Origin: Ferruginibacter sp.
GTDB taxonomy: Bacteria > Bacteroidota > Bacteroidia > Chitinophagales > Chitinophagaceae
Length of the DNA: 64,000 nt
NCBI GenBank assembly: GCA_016786725.1
Contig: JAEUVU010000013.1
Coordinates: 310,001 to 374,000, forward strand
Direction of reading: 5' to 3'
Position numbers and translations under genes: made by a program
Notes under the pieces: model-generated
Told to the model about the DNA's origin: nothing
Seen by the model: only the letters and a program-made list of their open reading frames with translations
The model's database searches: none
Shown here: positions 17,674-26,523 of the stretch, piece after piece
Layout of the letters: each line of letters opens with the position of its first letter
How positions within the stretch are numbered: the stretch's first letter is position 1

Positions 17674-20600
17674 ATGCCGGTAAAAAAAAACACACTGCAG
17701 CTTTTTTTGTTGCCTGTTCTGATAGTAACACTATTGTTTTCCTGCAAAGAAAAAAAGGAAACGGCTTTTGAAATACTTTCACCCGCTGCTACCCATATTG
17801 ATTTTGAAAATAAACTGGAGCAAAGGGATATGTTCAATATCCTCTACTATCTGTATTACTACAATGGCGGGGGCGTAGCCACCGGCGATGTTAATAATGA
17901 CGGCCTGGTGGATATTTATTTTACTGCCAACAGCAAGGGCCACAACAAACTCTACCTCAACAAAGGAAATTTTGTTTTTGAAGATATTACCGCCAAAGCA
18001 GGCGTTGCCGGCAGTGCCGACTGGTGCTCTGGCGTTACCATGGCCGATGTAAATGGCGATGGTAAAATTGATATTTATGTTACAGCCAGCAGCCGGCATC
18101 ATGGGCTGCAGGGCCACAACGAACTTTTTATAAATAACGGCAACAATACTTTTACCGAAAGCTCAGAAAAATACGGATTGAATTTTTCTGGCTTTGGTAC
18201 ACAGGCCGCCTTTTTTGATTATGACCGGGATGGCGACCTGGATTGCTACCTGCTTAATCATTCTCAAAAACCTAATCAAAACATAAGAGATACCAGTAAC
18301 CGCAGGCAGTTTGATCCTGTATCCGGAGACCGTTTTTACCGTAACGACCTGGAATCAACCGGTAAATTCACCGATGTATCAGCAGCGGCTGGCATTTACC
18401 AGAGCAACCTTGGCTATGGCCTTGGCATTGCTACCGGCGATTTTAATAACGATGGCTGGGATGATATTTACATTGGCAACGATTTTCATGAAAATGATTA
18501 TTACTACCTCAATACAGGGAAAGGAACTTTTATAGAATCCGGCGCTCATCATTTTAAACATTACAGCCGCTTCAGTATGGGCAATGATGCTGCTGATTAC
18601 AATAACGACGGTCAGCTGGATATCATTACCGTTGACATGCTGCCGCAGGATGAAAAGGTTTTAAAAACCTATGGCAGTGATGAAAACCCTGATACTTACA
18701 AATTCAAACTGATGGGGCATGGCTACCAGAATCAGTATTCAAAAAATGCCCTGCAGCGCAACAACGGTAATGGCAGCAGCTTTAGTGAAACAGCGCTGCA
18801 AAGCGGTATATCAGCTACCGACTGGAGCTGGGCTCCCTTGTTTGCCGATTTTGATAATGATGGAAACAAGGACCTTTTTATTACCAGCGGTATTGTAAAA
18901 AGGCCGGTGGATATGGATTATATACGCTTCGTATCGGACCTGGTTATGAAACAAAACAGCACCGAAACAAGCAAACTGGATAATGAAGCAATTGAAAATA
19001 TGCCCGACGGAAGCTCCCATCCCTATTTTTATAAAGGAGATGGCAAAATAAATTTTACCGATGTAAGTGAAAGCTGGGGAACCGGTTCTATGAAAGGTTA
19101 TTTTAACGGAGCCTCTTATGCCGACCTGGATAACGATGGTAACCTGGATGTAGTTGTAAACTGCCTGAATGCAAAGGCGCTGATACTTAAAAATAAATTA
19201 CCTGCTAAATATACACTCGACCTGGCGTTTAAAGGCAATGATAAAAATACCAATGGCATTGGAGTAAAAGCATGGATATACATCAATGGTAAAATGCAGT
19301 ACCAGCAACTGATGGGTACAAGGGGGTTTCAGTCTTCCTGCGATTTAAAACTGCATTTTGGCCTTGACAGTGTTCGGTATATTGACAGTATGCTTATAGT
19401 ATGGCCCAATCAGAAATACCAGTTTTTTAGAAACACACCTGCTACAGGCCTCATTGAAGTAAAACAGATAAATGCAGGCGGTCTTTTTGATTACAATACC
19501 TTCTTCCCCCCGGCAAAAAAAATGTTTGAAGATATCAGCAGCCAGGTGGCCTGTAATTGGGCTCATCATGAAAATGATTACCTCGATTTCAATAAACAAT
19601 ACCTTACGCCGCACATGCAATCTACAAGAGGGCCTAAGCTTGCCGTGGCCGATGTAAATAAAGACGGGCTTGATGATTTTTTTGTTTGCGGGGCATCGGG
19701 CCAGCCCGGCCAGATGATGATACAGACAGCAGCAGGAAAATTCATCTCGTCTGATACAGCAGTGTTCTCAAAAACAAAAATGAGCGAAGGTGTGGACGCT
19801 GTTTTCTTTGATGCAAATAATGATGGCGCACCCGACCTGTATGTGGTAAGTGGCGGAAACCAGTTTGATGATGGTGCGCCTTTTCTAAGCGACCATCTTT
19901 ATATGAATGATGGCAAAGGTCATTTTAATATTGCCGATGCAGCTTTACCTGCCATGCTGAAAAATAAATCATGTGTTTCTGTTACGGATATTGATAAAGA
20001 TGGCGATGCCGATCTTTTTGTGGGTGGCCTGGCCGATGCAAAAAAGTTTGGAATAGCGCAGCCGTCTTATTTATTGCTGAACGATGGCAAAGGTATTTTT
20101 AAACTGGCTGATGCCTCTGTAATTAAACTTAATGACCTTGGTATCGTTACATCTGCTTCCTTTGCTGATGTAAATGGAGATGGATGGAATGACCTTGTTG
20201 TTACCGGAGAATGGATGGCAGTAAAAATCTACCTGAACAAAAACGGAAGATTTACTGCTTCAGAGATACCTGCATCTGCCGGTTTGTGGCAAACTGTACA
20301 TACAACAGATGTAAACGGCGATGGCTTTACAGATATACTTGCCGGCAACTGGGGACATAACACTAAACTATATGCAGGTAAAAATGGCCCGGTGAAACTG
20401 TATGTAAAAGATTTTGATGGCAACGGCTCTGTAGAGCAGGTAATGGCTTATACGGTGAATGAAAAAGAATATACTTTTCTTGCCAAAGACGAACTGGAAA
20501 GATCGCTGCCGGTATTGAAGAAAGCCTATTTAAAATACAGTGAAGTTGCCGGTAAAACAGTTGATTATATGTTTTATGACCTGTTTAAAGATTATACAAC

Positions 20601-20973
20601 ACTTAAAGCTGAAACTTTGGGTTCCTGCTGTTTTATAAATGACGGGAAAGGAAATTTTACAAAAATTGAATTGCCGGAAGAAATTCAAATGGCGCCTGTT
20701 TTTTCTTTCAGTGCTTTATCAGCAAACAATAAAGAACCATACATGGCCGCAGGAAATTTTTATGGCGTGGTTCCTTACGAAGGCAGATATGATGCCTTGC
20801 TGCCTTCAGCATTTACATTTACCAGGCCCGGAAACTTTAAAATGCAGGCTGCTATGCAGATAGCTAATGGTGAAGTAAGAGATGCAAAATGGATAAGGTA
20901 TGCAGGAGGAAAGCAGGTTTTGATTGTTGCTCAGAATAATAAAGAACTGGTGTTTTTAAAACCCAACGGGTAA
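17674..20973 (+). CDS. FG-GAP/VCBS-repeat lipoprotein with UnbV/ASPIC domain (CRTAC1-like)
   Basis: An outer-membrane or surface lipoprotein of about 1099 residues (MPVKKNTLQLFLLPVLIVTL, Cys after LLFS). ATG 17674 is chosen over an in-frame TTG at 17638, which lies in the terminator hairpin. Roughly thirteen calcium-binding repeats of the form D-x-N-x-D-G-x-x-D (DVNNDGLVDIYFT, DFNNDGWDDIYIG, DIDKDGDADLFVG) build two beta-propeller blades sets, before and after an ASPIC/UnbV domain (about 508-590, TRGFQSSCDLKLHFGL, SMLIVWPNQKYQ). These proteins often follow SusCD in Bacteroidota and sit next to haloperoxidase-like genes, as here. The biochemical role is not known; adhesion or cofactor and substrate binding is possible. 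Confidence 0.88.
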   Translation: MPVKKNTLQLFLLPVLIVTLLFSCKEKKETAFEILSPAATHIDFENKLEQRDMFNILYYLYYYNGGGVATGDVNNDGLVDIYFTANSKGHNKLYLNKGNFVFEDITAKAGVAGSADWCSGVTMADVNGDGKIDIYVTASSRHHGLQGHNELFINNGNNTFTESSEKYGLNFSGFGTQAAFFDYDRDGDLDCYLLNHSQKPNQNIRDTSNRRQFDPVSGDRFYRNDLESTGKFTDVSAAAGIYQSNLGYGLGIATGDFNNDGWDDIYIGNDFHENDYYYLNTGKGTFIESGAHHFKHYSRFSMGNDAADYNNDGQLDIITVDMLPQDEKVLKTYGSDENPDTYKFKLMGHGYQNQYSKNALQRNNGNGSSFSETALQSGISATDWSWAPLFADFDNDGNKDLFITSGIVKRPVDMDYIRFVSDLVMKQNSTETSKLDNEAIENMPDGSSHPYFYKGDGKINFTDVSESWGTGSMKGYFNGASYADLDNDGNLDVVVNCLNAKALILKNKLPAKYTLDLAFKGNDKNTNGIGVKAWIYINGKMQYQQLMGTRGFQSSCDLKLHFGLDSVRYIDSMLIVWPNQKYQFFRNTPATGLIEVKQINAGGLFDYNTFFPPAKKMFEDISSQVACNWAHHENDYLDFNKQYLTPHMQSTRGPKLAVADVNKDGLDDFFVCGASGQPGQMMIQTAAGKFISSDTAVFSKTKMSEGVDAVFFDANNDGAPDLYVVSGGNQFDDGAPFLSDHLYMNDGKGHFNIADAALPAMLKNKSCVSVTDIDKDGDADLFVGGLADAKKFGIAQPSYLLLNDGKGIFKLADASVIKLNDLGIVTSASFADVNGDGWNDLVVTGEWMAVKIYLNKNGRFTASEIPASAGLWQTVHTTDVNGDGFTDILAGNWGHNTKLYAGKNGPVKLYVKDFDGNGSVEQVMAYTVNEKEYTFLAKDELERSLPVLKKAYLKYSEVAGKTVDYMFYDLFKDYTTLKAETLGSCCFINDGKGNFTKIELPEEIQMAPVFSFSALSANNKEPYMAAGNFYGVVPYEGRYDALLPSAFTFTRPGNFKMQAAMQIANGEVRDAKWIRYAGGKQVLIVAQNNKELVFLKPNG

Positions 20974-21009
20974 TACGGAATTATAACGGTTTTATTTGCC
21001 TGTCGGCCA

Positions 21010-22344
21010 ATGATTGATATTATGAAACTACCTATTGCCGCTATCATATTATACACTTTGTTTTTACTGCCGGGCTGCAGCAGCACGCAGTATAAAAATA
21101 ATTTTAATGATCCACTTCTTTTTTCAAAAACAGTAAAGGAGTTGAATAATGTGGTGATGCAGAATGGTTTTCCGCCTATAATAGCCAGCCGCAATTATGC
21201 CTATGCTGCTGTTGCAGCTTACGAAACCATGGTATTGGGCGATAACCGTTTTCAATCTCTCGCCGGGCAGATAAAACATTTACCTCCCATACCGGCACAG
21301 GATACAACGGATGTAAATCTTCAGTACGCTTCGCTGCTGGCTTTTTGTAAAGTGGGCGAAGCGGTTACCTTTCCCAAAGGAAGTATGAAAGAATACATAA
21401 GTATGCTTGATTCAATGGCAGACGCCGGGAATATGCCTGCTGCTATGAAGGAGGCAAGCAAAAGGCTGGCCGATTCAGTTTCTAATCATATTCTTCGTTG
21501 GAGCAAAAAAGATAATTATGCCGAAACACGTACTGCTGAAAAATACAATGTTACCAATGAAGAAGGAAGGTGGGTACCCACAGCACCGGCTTATGCACAG
21601 GCATTGGAACCACACTGGAACGTAATAAGAACCATGGTGATGGATAGCGCCAGCCAGTTTACGCCACCCAGGCCACCGGTTTTCGACATGAAAAATAAAG
21701 ACAGCAAATTTTATAAAGAAGTACTGGCGGTTAAAAATGCAGGCGACAGTCTTACCGATGAACAAAAACACATTGCCGAATTCTGGGATGACCTGGGGAC
21801 AAGGATGAATGTAGAAGGGCATGTAATGTTTGTAACAAAAAAATTCTCACCGCCAGGCCACTGGATGAATATTGTTGGCATTGCGGCAAAAAAAGCAGGT
21901 GCCGATTTTTCTACAACTGTTTCTGCATATGCAAAAACAGCCATTGCAGTTTTTGATGCATTTATACAATGCTGGGATGAAAAATTCCGCAGCAATGTAT
22001 TGCGGCCCGAAACTGCCATCAACAAATATATTGATGATGAATGGAGGCCTTATTTGCAAACACCGCCGTTTCCGGAATATACCTGTGGCCACAGCACCGT
22101 ATCTTCTTCTGCGGCAGAAGCGCTTACAGATGTGTTTGGCGATAATTTTAACTATACCGATACATCCGAACTTGAGTTTGGAATAAAAAACCGTTCATTT
22201 ACATCTTTTCGCCAGGCCGCTATTGAAAATAACTGGGCACGGTTTTACGGGGGTATTCACTATCACAACTCCTGCATCATCAGTACAGAATACGGAAGAA
22301 AAGTTGGGACACTGGTAAATGAAAAATTAAAAATGAAAAAGTAA
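21010..22344 (+). CDS. Vanadium-dependent haloperoxidase-like lipoprotein (PAP2 superfamily)
   Basis: A 444-residue lipoprotein (LFLLPGCSSTQ); ATG 21022 is an equally good start. The C-terminal half carries the vanadate/phosphate pocket of the haloperoxidase-acid phosphatase superfamily: Lys325, Arg332-Pro333 (K-x6-RP), Cys359-Gly360-His361-Ser362 in the place of SGH, and Arg411 with His417 (R-x5-H). Spacings match fungal vanadium chloroperoxidase. The Ser of SGH is replaced by Cys. Members either oxidise halides with peroxide or act as phosphatases; sequence alone does not decide. It lies between the UnbV protein and a GH30 enzyme, seven bases before the latter. Confidence 0.85.
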   Translation: MIDIMKLPIAAIILYTLFLLPGCSSTQYKNNFNDPLLFSKTVKELNNVVMQNGFPPIIASRNYAYAAVAAYETMVLGDNRFQSLAGQIKHLPPIPAQDTTDVNLQYASLLAFCKVGEAVTFPKGSMKEYISMLDSMADAGNMPAAMKEASKRLADSVSNHILRWSKKDNYAETRTAEKYNVTNEEGRWVPTAPAYAQALEPHWNVIRTMVMDSASQFTPPRPPVFDMKNKDSKFYKEVLAVKNAGDSLTDEQKHIAEFWDDLGTRMNVEGHVMFVTKKFSPPGHWMNIVGIAAKKAGADFSTTVSAYAKTAIAVFDAFIQCWDEKFRSNVLRPETAINKYIDDEWRPYLQTPPFPEYTCGHSTVSSSAAEALTDVFGDNFNYTDTSELEFGIKNRSFTSFRQAAIENNWARFYGGIHYHNSCIISTEYGRKVGTLVNEKLKMKK

Positions 22345-22351
22345 AGCTTAT

Positions 22352-23788
22352 ATGAAAAAACAAAATCTTTTATGGCTGGTACCTGCTTTAATGCTCTTTG
22401 TATTTGCCGATTGCTCCAAGGGCAGCAGCGGTGGTGGCGGTACGCCAACTCCGCCCACACCCGCCACCAACGATGTTGATATGTGGCTTACAAAACCAGA
22501 CCAGTCTGCATTGCTGCAAAAACAAACCGGCACACTCTCATTTGTAAGTACGGTAAACAGCTATCCTGTTATTAATGTTGATTCAGCAACATCTTATCAA
22601 AGTATTGATGGATTTGGATACACCCTTACAGGTGGCAGCGCTTACCAGATCAACCGTATGGATGCTGCATCAAGAGCAGCATTGCTGAATGAACTGTTTA
22701 GCACTTCAGCTATGGGCATAAGTTATTTGCGGGTTAGTATCGGCGCATCAGATCTAAGCGCCGAAGTGTTTAGCTATAACGATATGCCTGTTGGTATGAC
22801 GGATCCAACGCTTGCCAATTTCAGTTTATCAAAAGATACGGTAGATGTTATTCCTGTATTAAAAGAGATACTCGCCATCAATCCAAACATCAAGATCATG
22901 GGCTCACCCTGGAGTCCGCCGGTTTGGATGAAGAGCAACGGCAGTTCAATTGGTGGATCTTTATTAACGGTATATTATGGAGCATATGCAAAATATTTTG
23001 TGAAGTATATCCAGGCTATGCAGGCAAAAGGGATCCGCATTGATGCAGTTACAATTCAGAATGAGCCACAGCATGGAGGCAACAACCCAAGTATGCTCAT
23101 GTCAGCAACAGAGCAGGCTAATTTTATAAAGAATAATCTCGGTCCCGAATTTGCCACAGCAGGCATCACCACTAAAATAATTGTGTGGGATCATAATTGC
23201 GATAATCCAAACTATCCCATTTCAGTTTTAAATGATGCGGCTGCCAAACAGTTTATTGATGGATCGGCATTTCATTTATATGCAGGAGATATAAGCGCTT
23301 TGTCTGCTGTAAAAACAGCTCACCCCGACAGGAACCTTTATTTCACCGAACAATGGACTGGCGCCAGTGGTAGTTTTGATGGCGACCTGAAATGGCATAT
23401 CAAGAATGTAATAATCGGCTCCATGCGTAACTGGAGCAAAATAGCATTGGAGTGGAACCTGGCCAGCGATGCTACTTATGGCCCCCACACACCGGGCGGT
23501 TGTACCGAATGCAAGGGAGCGCTGATGGTTAACGGAACATTGGTGCAGAGAAATGTGGGATACTACATTATTGCCCATGCCAGCAAATTTGTTCCTGCTG
23601 GTTCGGTTCGTATTCAAAGCAACTTAATTACAAACCTGCCTAATGTGGCATTTAAAACCCCTGCAGGCAAAAAAGTGCTGATTGTTGTAAATGAAAGCGG
23701 GGTTGCCGAAGGGTTTAACATCGGCTACAAAGGAAAATATGTTTTCACCTCGCTGAATGCAGGCGCAGTGGCAACCTATATCTGGTAA
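22352..23788 (+). CDS. GH30 glycoside hydrolase, lipoprotein (first of two)
   Basis: A 478-residue family GH30 retaining beta-glycosidase exported as a lipoprotein (MLFVFADCSKGSS followed by a Gly/Pro/Thr linker to about residue 45). The TIM barrel begins YQSIDGFGYTLTGGSA. Motifs are LRVSIGASDLS, the substrate-binding SPWSPPVWMK, acid/base Glu238 in IQNEPQ, nucleophile Glu333 in YFTEQWTG, and a C-terminal beta-sandwich ending ATYIW. GH30 members act as beta-1,6-glucanase, glucosylceramidase, xylanase and others; this form resembles the glucan/glucosylceramide branch. It is tightly packed in the enzyme operon, with a multihaem cytochrome gene between it and a second GH30. Confidence 0.9.
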   Translation: MKKQNLLWLVPALMLFVFADCSKGSSGGGGTPTPPTPATNDVDMWLTKPDQSALLQKQTGTLSFVSTVNSYPVINVDSATSYQSIDGFGYTLTGGSAYQINRMDAASRAALLNELFSTSAMGISYLRVSIGASDLSAEVFSYNDMPVGMTDPTLANFSLSKDTVDVIPVLKEILAINPNIKIMGSPWSPPVWMKSNGSSIGGSLLTVYYGAYAKYFVKYIQAMQAKGIRIDAVTIQNEPQHGGNNPSMLMSATEQANFIKNNLGPEFATAGITTKIIVWDHNCDNPNYPISVLNDAAAKQFIDGSAFHLYAGDISALSAVKTAHPDRNLYFTEQWTGASGSFDGDLKWHIKNVIIGSMRNWSKIALEWNLASDATYGPHTPGGCTECKGALMVNGTLVQRNVGYYIIAHASKFVPAGSVRIQSNLITNLPNVAFKTPAGKKVLIVVNESGVAEGFNIGYKGKYVFTSLNAGAVATYIW

Positions 23789-23811
23789 TAACAGCCATCA
23801 TTGGCCGCTAT

Positions 23812-25044
23812 ATGATATTGAAACAAAAAAATAAAAGCAGTGTATTGGTAATTCTTGGCCTGGCGGCCAGCGTATTTATTTTGGTGCAATGTATGGATAA
23901 AGGCAGGGAGGCTGAAGAACCGGTAAGTTTTGCGGCCTATGCAGGTGCAGAAAAATGTGCCTCCTGCCACAAAGAGGTATATGAAAAGCATTTGCAAACG
24001 GCACACTATTTAACAGGGCAGCCTGCAACGGAAAATTTTATTACCGGAAGATTTAGCGAAAACAGCAACGGCTATTATTATACACCGGATATTTTAGTAA
24101 AGATGCAAAAAAGAGACAGCGGCCTGTACCAGGTTATCTATTACAGGGGAGAAGAAAAAATGGCAATACGCAAAGATATTGTTATCGGCTCCGGCGTAAT
24201 GGGGCAGTCTTTTTTAAACTGGCGGAACGACAGGCTTTTCCAGATGCCCGTAACTTATTTTACTGCTGCAGCACAATGGAGCAACAGTCCAGGCTTTCCT
24301 GCAGAAAGGGTGATGACAGACCGGCCAATTACATCCCGCTGCCTGGAGTGTCATGTTACTTATGCAGAAGGAAGTGGCGGCGATACTTTGGAACCAATAA
24401 ATTTTGCAAAGGATAAAATGATCTACGGTGTTAGCTGCGAAAAATGTCATGGCCCGGCTGCAAAGCATGTAGCATTTCAAACTTCCAATCCTGAAGTGAA
24501 AACAGCAAAATATGTGGTTAACCCCGCCAAACTTAACAGGCAACAACAGCTTGATGTTTGCGCAGTTTGCCATGGTGGCAAGATGCAGAAGCTAAAGCCA
24601 TCGTTTCAGTTTACACCGGGTAAAAACCTGGCCGATTATTTCAGGATGGATCAGGTACAGGATGTATCTCTTGCAGGAGGTGAGGTGGAAGTACACGGAA
24701 ACCAGTATGGCCTGCTTAGAAAAAGCAAATGTTTTACTGCCAGCAAAATGACCTGCAGCAGTTGTCATAACACACATGAAAATGAGAGGGGCAAAACTGA
24801 AGTGTATGTTTCAAAATGTATGAGTTGCCACCCTGCCGGCTCAGCAACATTTAAAACTGCAACACATGTTCAGGTTAAAGCTGTTGAAACAGAATGCATC
24901 AATTGCCATATGCCTGCTTTGGAATCAAGGGCTATTGCAGTGCATTTGCAGGGAGAAGAAAAGCCCAGGGCAGCATTGGTACGCTCTCATTTTATCGGCA
25001 CCTATCCCGATGTAACAAAAAAAATATTGAACAACAAAAAATAA
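23812..25044 (+). CDS. Seven-haem c-type cytochrome lipoprotein
   Basis: A 410-residue lipoprotein (LVQC at residue 27) with seven CxxCH haem c sites: CASCH (49-53), CLECH, CEKCH, CAVCH, CSSCH, CMSCH and CINCH (from about 362). Extra His residues (HLQTAHYL, HVAF, HVQV) can act as distal ligands. It resembles the broad cytochrome c554/doubled-CxxCH group of extracytoplasmic electron carriers. It needs the Ccm or Ccs maturation system, not in this window. It lies 23 bases after one GH30 and 7 before the other, clearly within the operon. A redox protein here is unusual; with the haloperoxidase-like protein it suggests oxidation coupled to glycan processing. The electron donor and acceptor are unknown. 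Confidence 0.9.
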   Translation: MILKQKNKSSVLVILGLAASVFILVQCMDKGREAEEPVSFAAYAGAEKCASCHKEVYEKHLQTAHYLTGQPATENFITGRFSENSNGYYYTPDILVKMQKRDSGLYQVIYYRGEEKMAIRKDIVIGSGVMGQSFLNWRNDRLFQMPVTYFTAAAQWSNSPGFPAERVMTDRPITSRCLECHVTYAEGSGGDTLEPINFAKDKMIYGVSCEKCHGPAAKHVAFQTSNPEVKTAKYVVNPAKLNRQQQLDVCAVCHGGKMQKLKPSFQFTPGKNLADYFRMDQVQDVSLAGGEVEVHGNQYGLLRKSKCFTASKMTCSSCHNTHENERGKTEVYVSKCMSCHPAGSATFKTATHVQVKAVETECINCHMPALESRAIAVHLQGEEKPRAALVRSHFIGTYPDVTKKILNNKK

Positions 25045-25051
25045 ACAGATC

Positions 25052-26515
25052 ATGAATATCAGCAAATTTGGATACCCATTATTGTGTGTTTTACTTGCCG
25101 CCTGTAATGGCAACGAAAAAGCAGCACCGGCATCAGAGCCTTTCAGCATTGATGGAAAAAAAGTGGTTGTATATACAACAGCAGACAGCAGCAACCTGCG
25201 GCTATCAACTACCGACACACTTGATTTTGCAGAAAAGAAACAGCCCTTTGAAAACGAGATCACCATTTTTGTTGATCCTTCAAAAACTTTTCAAACTTAT
25301 TTTGGAATAGGCGCTGCATTAACAGATGCATCAGCAGAAACATTTTACAAACTGCCAAAAGATAAGCAGCAGGAGTTACTGGCTGCTTACTTCAGCACGG
25401 ATAAAGGAATCGGTTACACGGTAGGGCGAACCAACATCAACAGTTGCGATTTCAGCAGTGATATGTACACCTACGTAAAAGAAGGAGATAAAGAGCTAAG
25501 TTCATTTAATATTGAGCACGACAGGAAATATAAGATCCCTTTTATTAAAGAAGCAATGGCTGCATCAGGCAATAAAATGAATTTATTTGCTAGCCCCTGG
25601 AGCCCGCCGGCTTTTATGAAAGACAACAACGACATGCTGCATGGTGGCAAACTGAAAATGGAATTTAATGAAAGCTGGGCCATGTATTACACAAAGTTCA
25701 TTAAGGAATATGAAAAGGCCGGTGTGCCTGTTTGGGGAATTTCGGTGCAAAACGAACCGATGGCAACACAGCGCTGGGAAAGTTGTTTATACACCGGAGA
25801 AGAAGAAAGGGATTTTTTAAAAAACCATCTTGGCCCCACTATGGCAAAAGAAGGCCTCAAGGACAAAAAGATCATTGTGTGGGATCATAACCGGGATATG
25901 ATTTATCAGCGGGCGCAAACATATTTTGATGATGCAGAAGCTTCAAAATATATCTGGGGCATTGGCTTCCACTGGTACGAAGACTGGAGCGGTGGAACAC
26001 CCATGTATGATAACCTGAGAAGGGTGTATGAAGCATTTCCTGATAAAAATATTTTCTTCACCGAAGGTTGTGCAGAAAGTTTTGACTCAACAAGATACAA
26101 TGCATGGGTGCTGGGCGAAGAATATGGCCGCAGCATGATCAATGATTTTAACAATGGCATGGTAGGTTTTACCGACTGGAATATTTTGTTAGACGAAAAA
26201 GGCGGGCCAAACCATGTGCAGAATTTTTGTTTTGCACCCGTGCACGGCGATACAAGAACCGGGCAGCTTATTTATACCAATGCTTATTATTACATCGGAC
26301 ATTTTTCAAAATTCATAAAGCCTGGCGCCAAAAGAATTATCAGCAGCAGCAGCCGCAGCCAGTTGCTTACCACTGCATTTAAAAATGAAGATGGAAAGAT
26401 TGTTGTGATAGTAATGAACCAGGGCAGTATTAAAACACCTTACAATTTATGGATAAATGGAAAAGCGGCGCAGGCAACTGCTTTGCCACATTCTATTTCA
26501 ACATTAATTTTTTAA
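25052..26515 (+). CDS. GH30 glycoside hydrolase, lipoprotein (second of two)
   Basis: A 487-residue retaining GH30 enzyme exported as a lipoprotein (LCVLLAACNGNEKAA). Motifs are QTYFGIGAALTDASAETF, VGRTNINSCDFS, the conserved SPWSPPAFMK, acid/base Glu235 in VQNEPMA, HWYEDW, nucleophile Glu338 in FFTEGCAES, and a C-terminal beta-sandwich. It is closer to the glucocerebrosidase-like GH30_1 form than its partner at 22.4 kb, from which it differs considerably. It probably cleaves beta-glucosyl linkages in side chains or branch points. It starts seven bases after the cytochrome gene. Confidence 0.9.
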   Translation: MNISKFGYPLLCVLLAACNGNEKAAPASEPFSIDGKKVVVYTTADSSNLRLSTTDTLDFAEKKQPFENEITIFVDPSKTFQTYFGIGAALTDASAETFYKLPKDKQQELLAAYFSTDKGIGYTVGRTNINSCDFSSDMYTYVKEGDKELSSFNIEHDRKYKIPFIKEAMAASGNKMNLFASPWSPPAFMKDNNDMLHGGKLKMEFNESWAMYYTKFIKEYEKAGVPVWGISVQNEPMATQRWESCLYTGEEERDFLKNHLGPTMAKEGLKDKKIIVWDHNRDMIYQRAQTYFDDAEASKYIWGIGFHWYEDWSGGTPMYDNLRRVYEAFPDKNIFFTEGCAESFDSTRYNAWVLGEEYGRSMINDFNNGMVGFTDWNILLDEKGGPNHVQNFCFAPVHGDTRTGQLIYTNAYYYIGHFSKFIKPGAKRIISSSSRSQLLTTAFKNEDGKIVVIVMNQGSIKTPYNLWINGKAAQATALPHSISTLIF

Positions 26516-26523
26516 AAGATATC

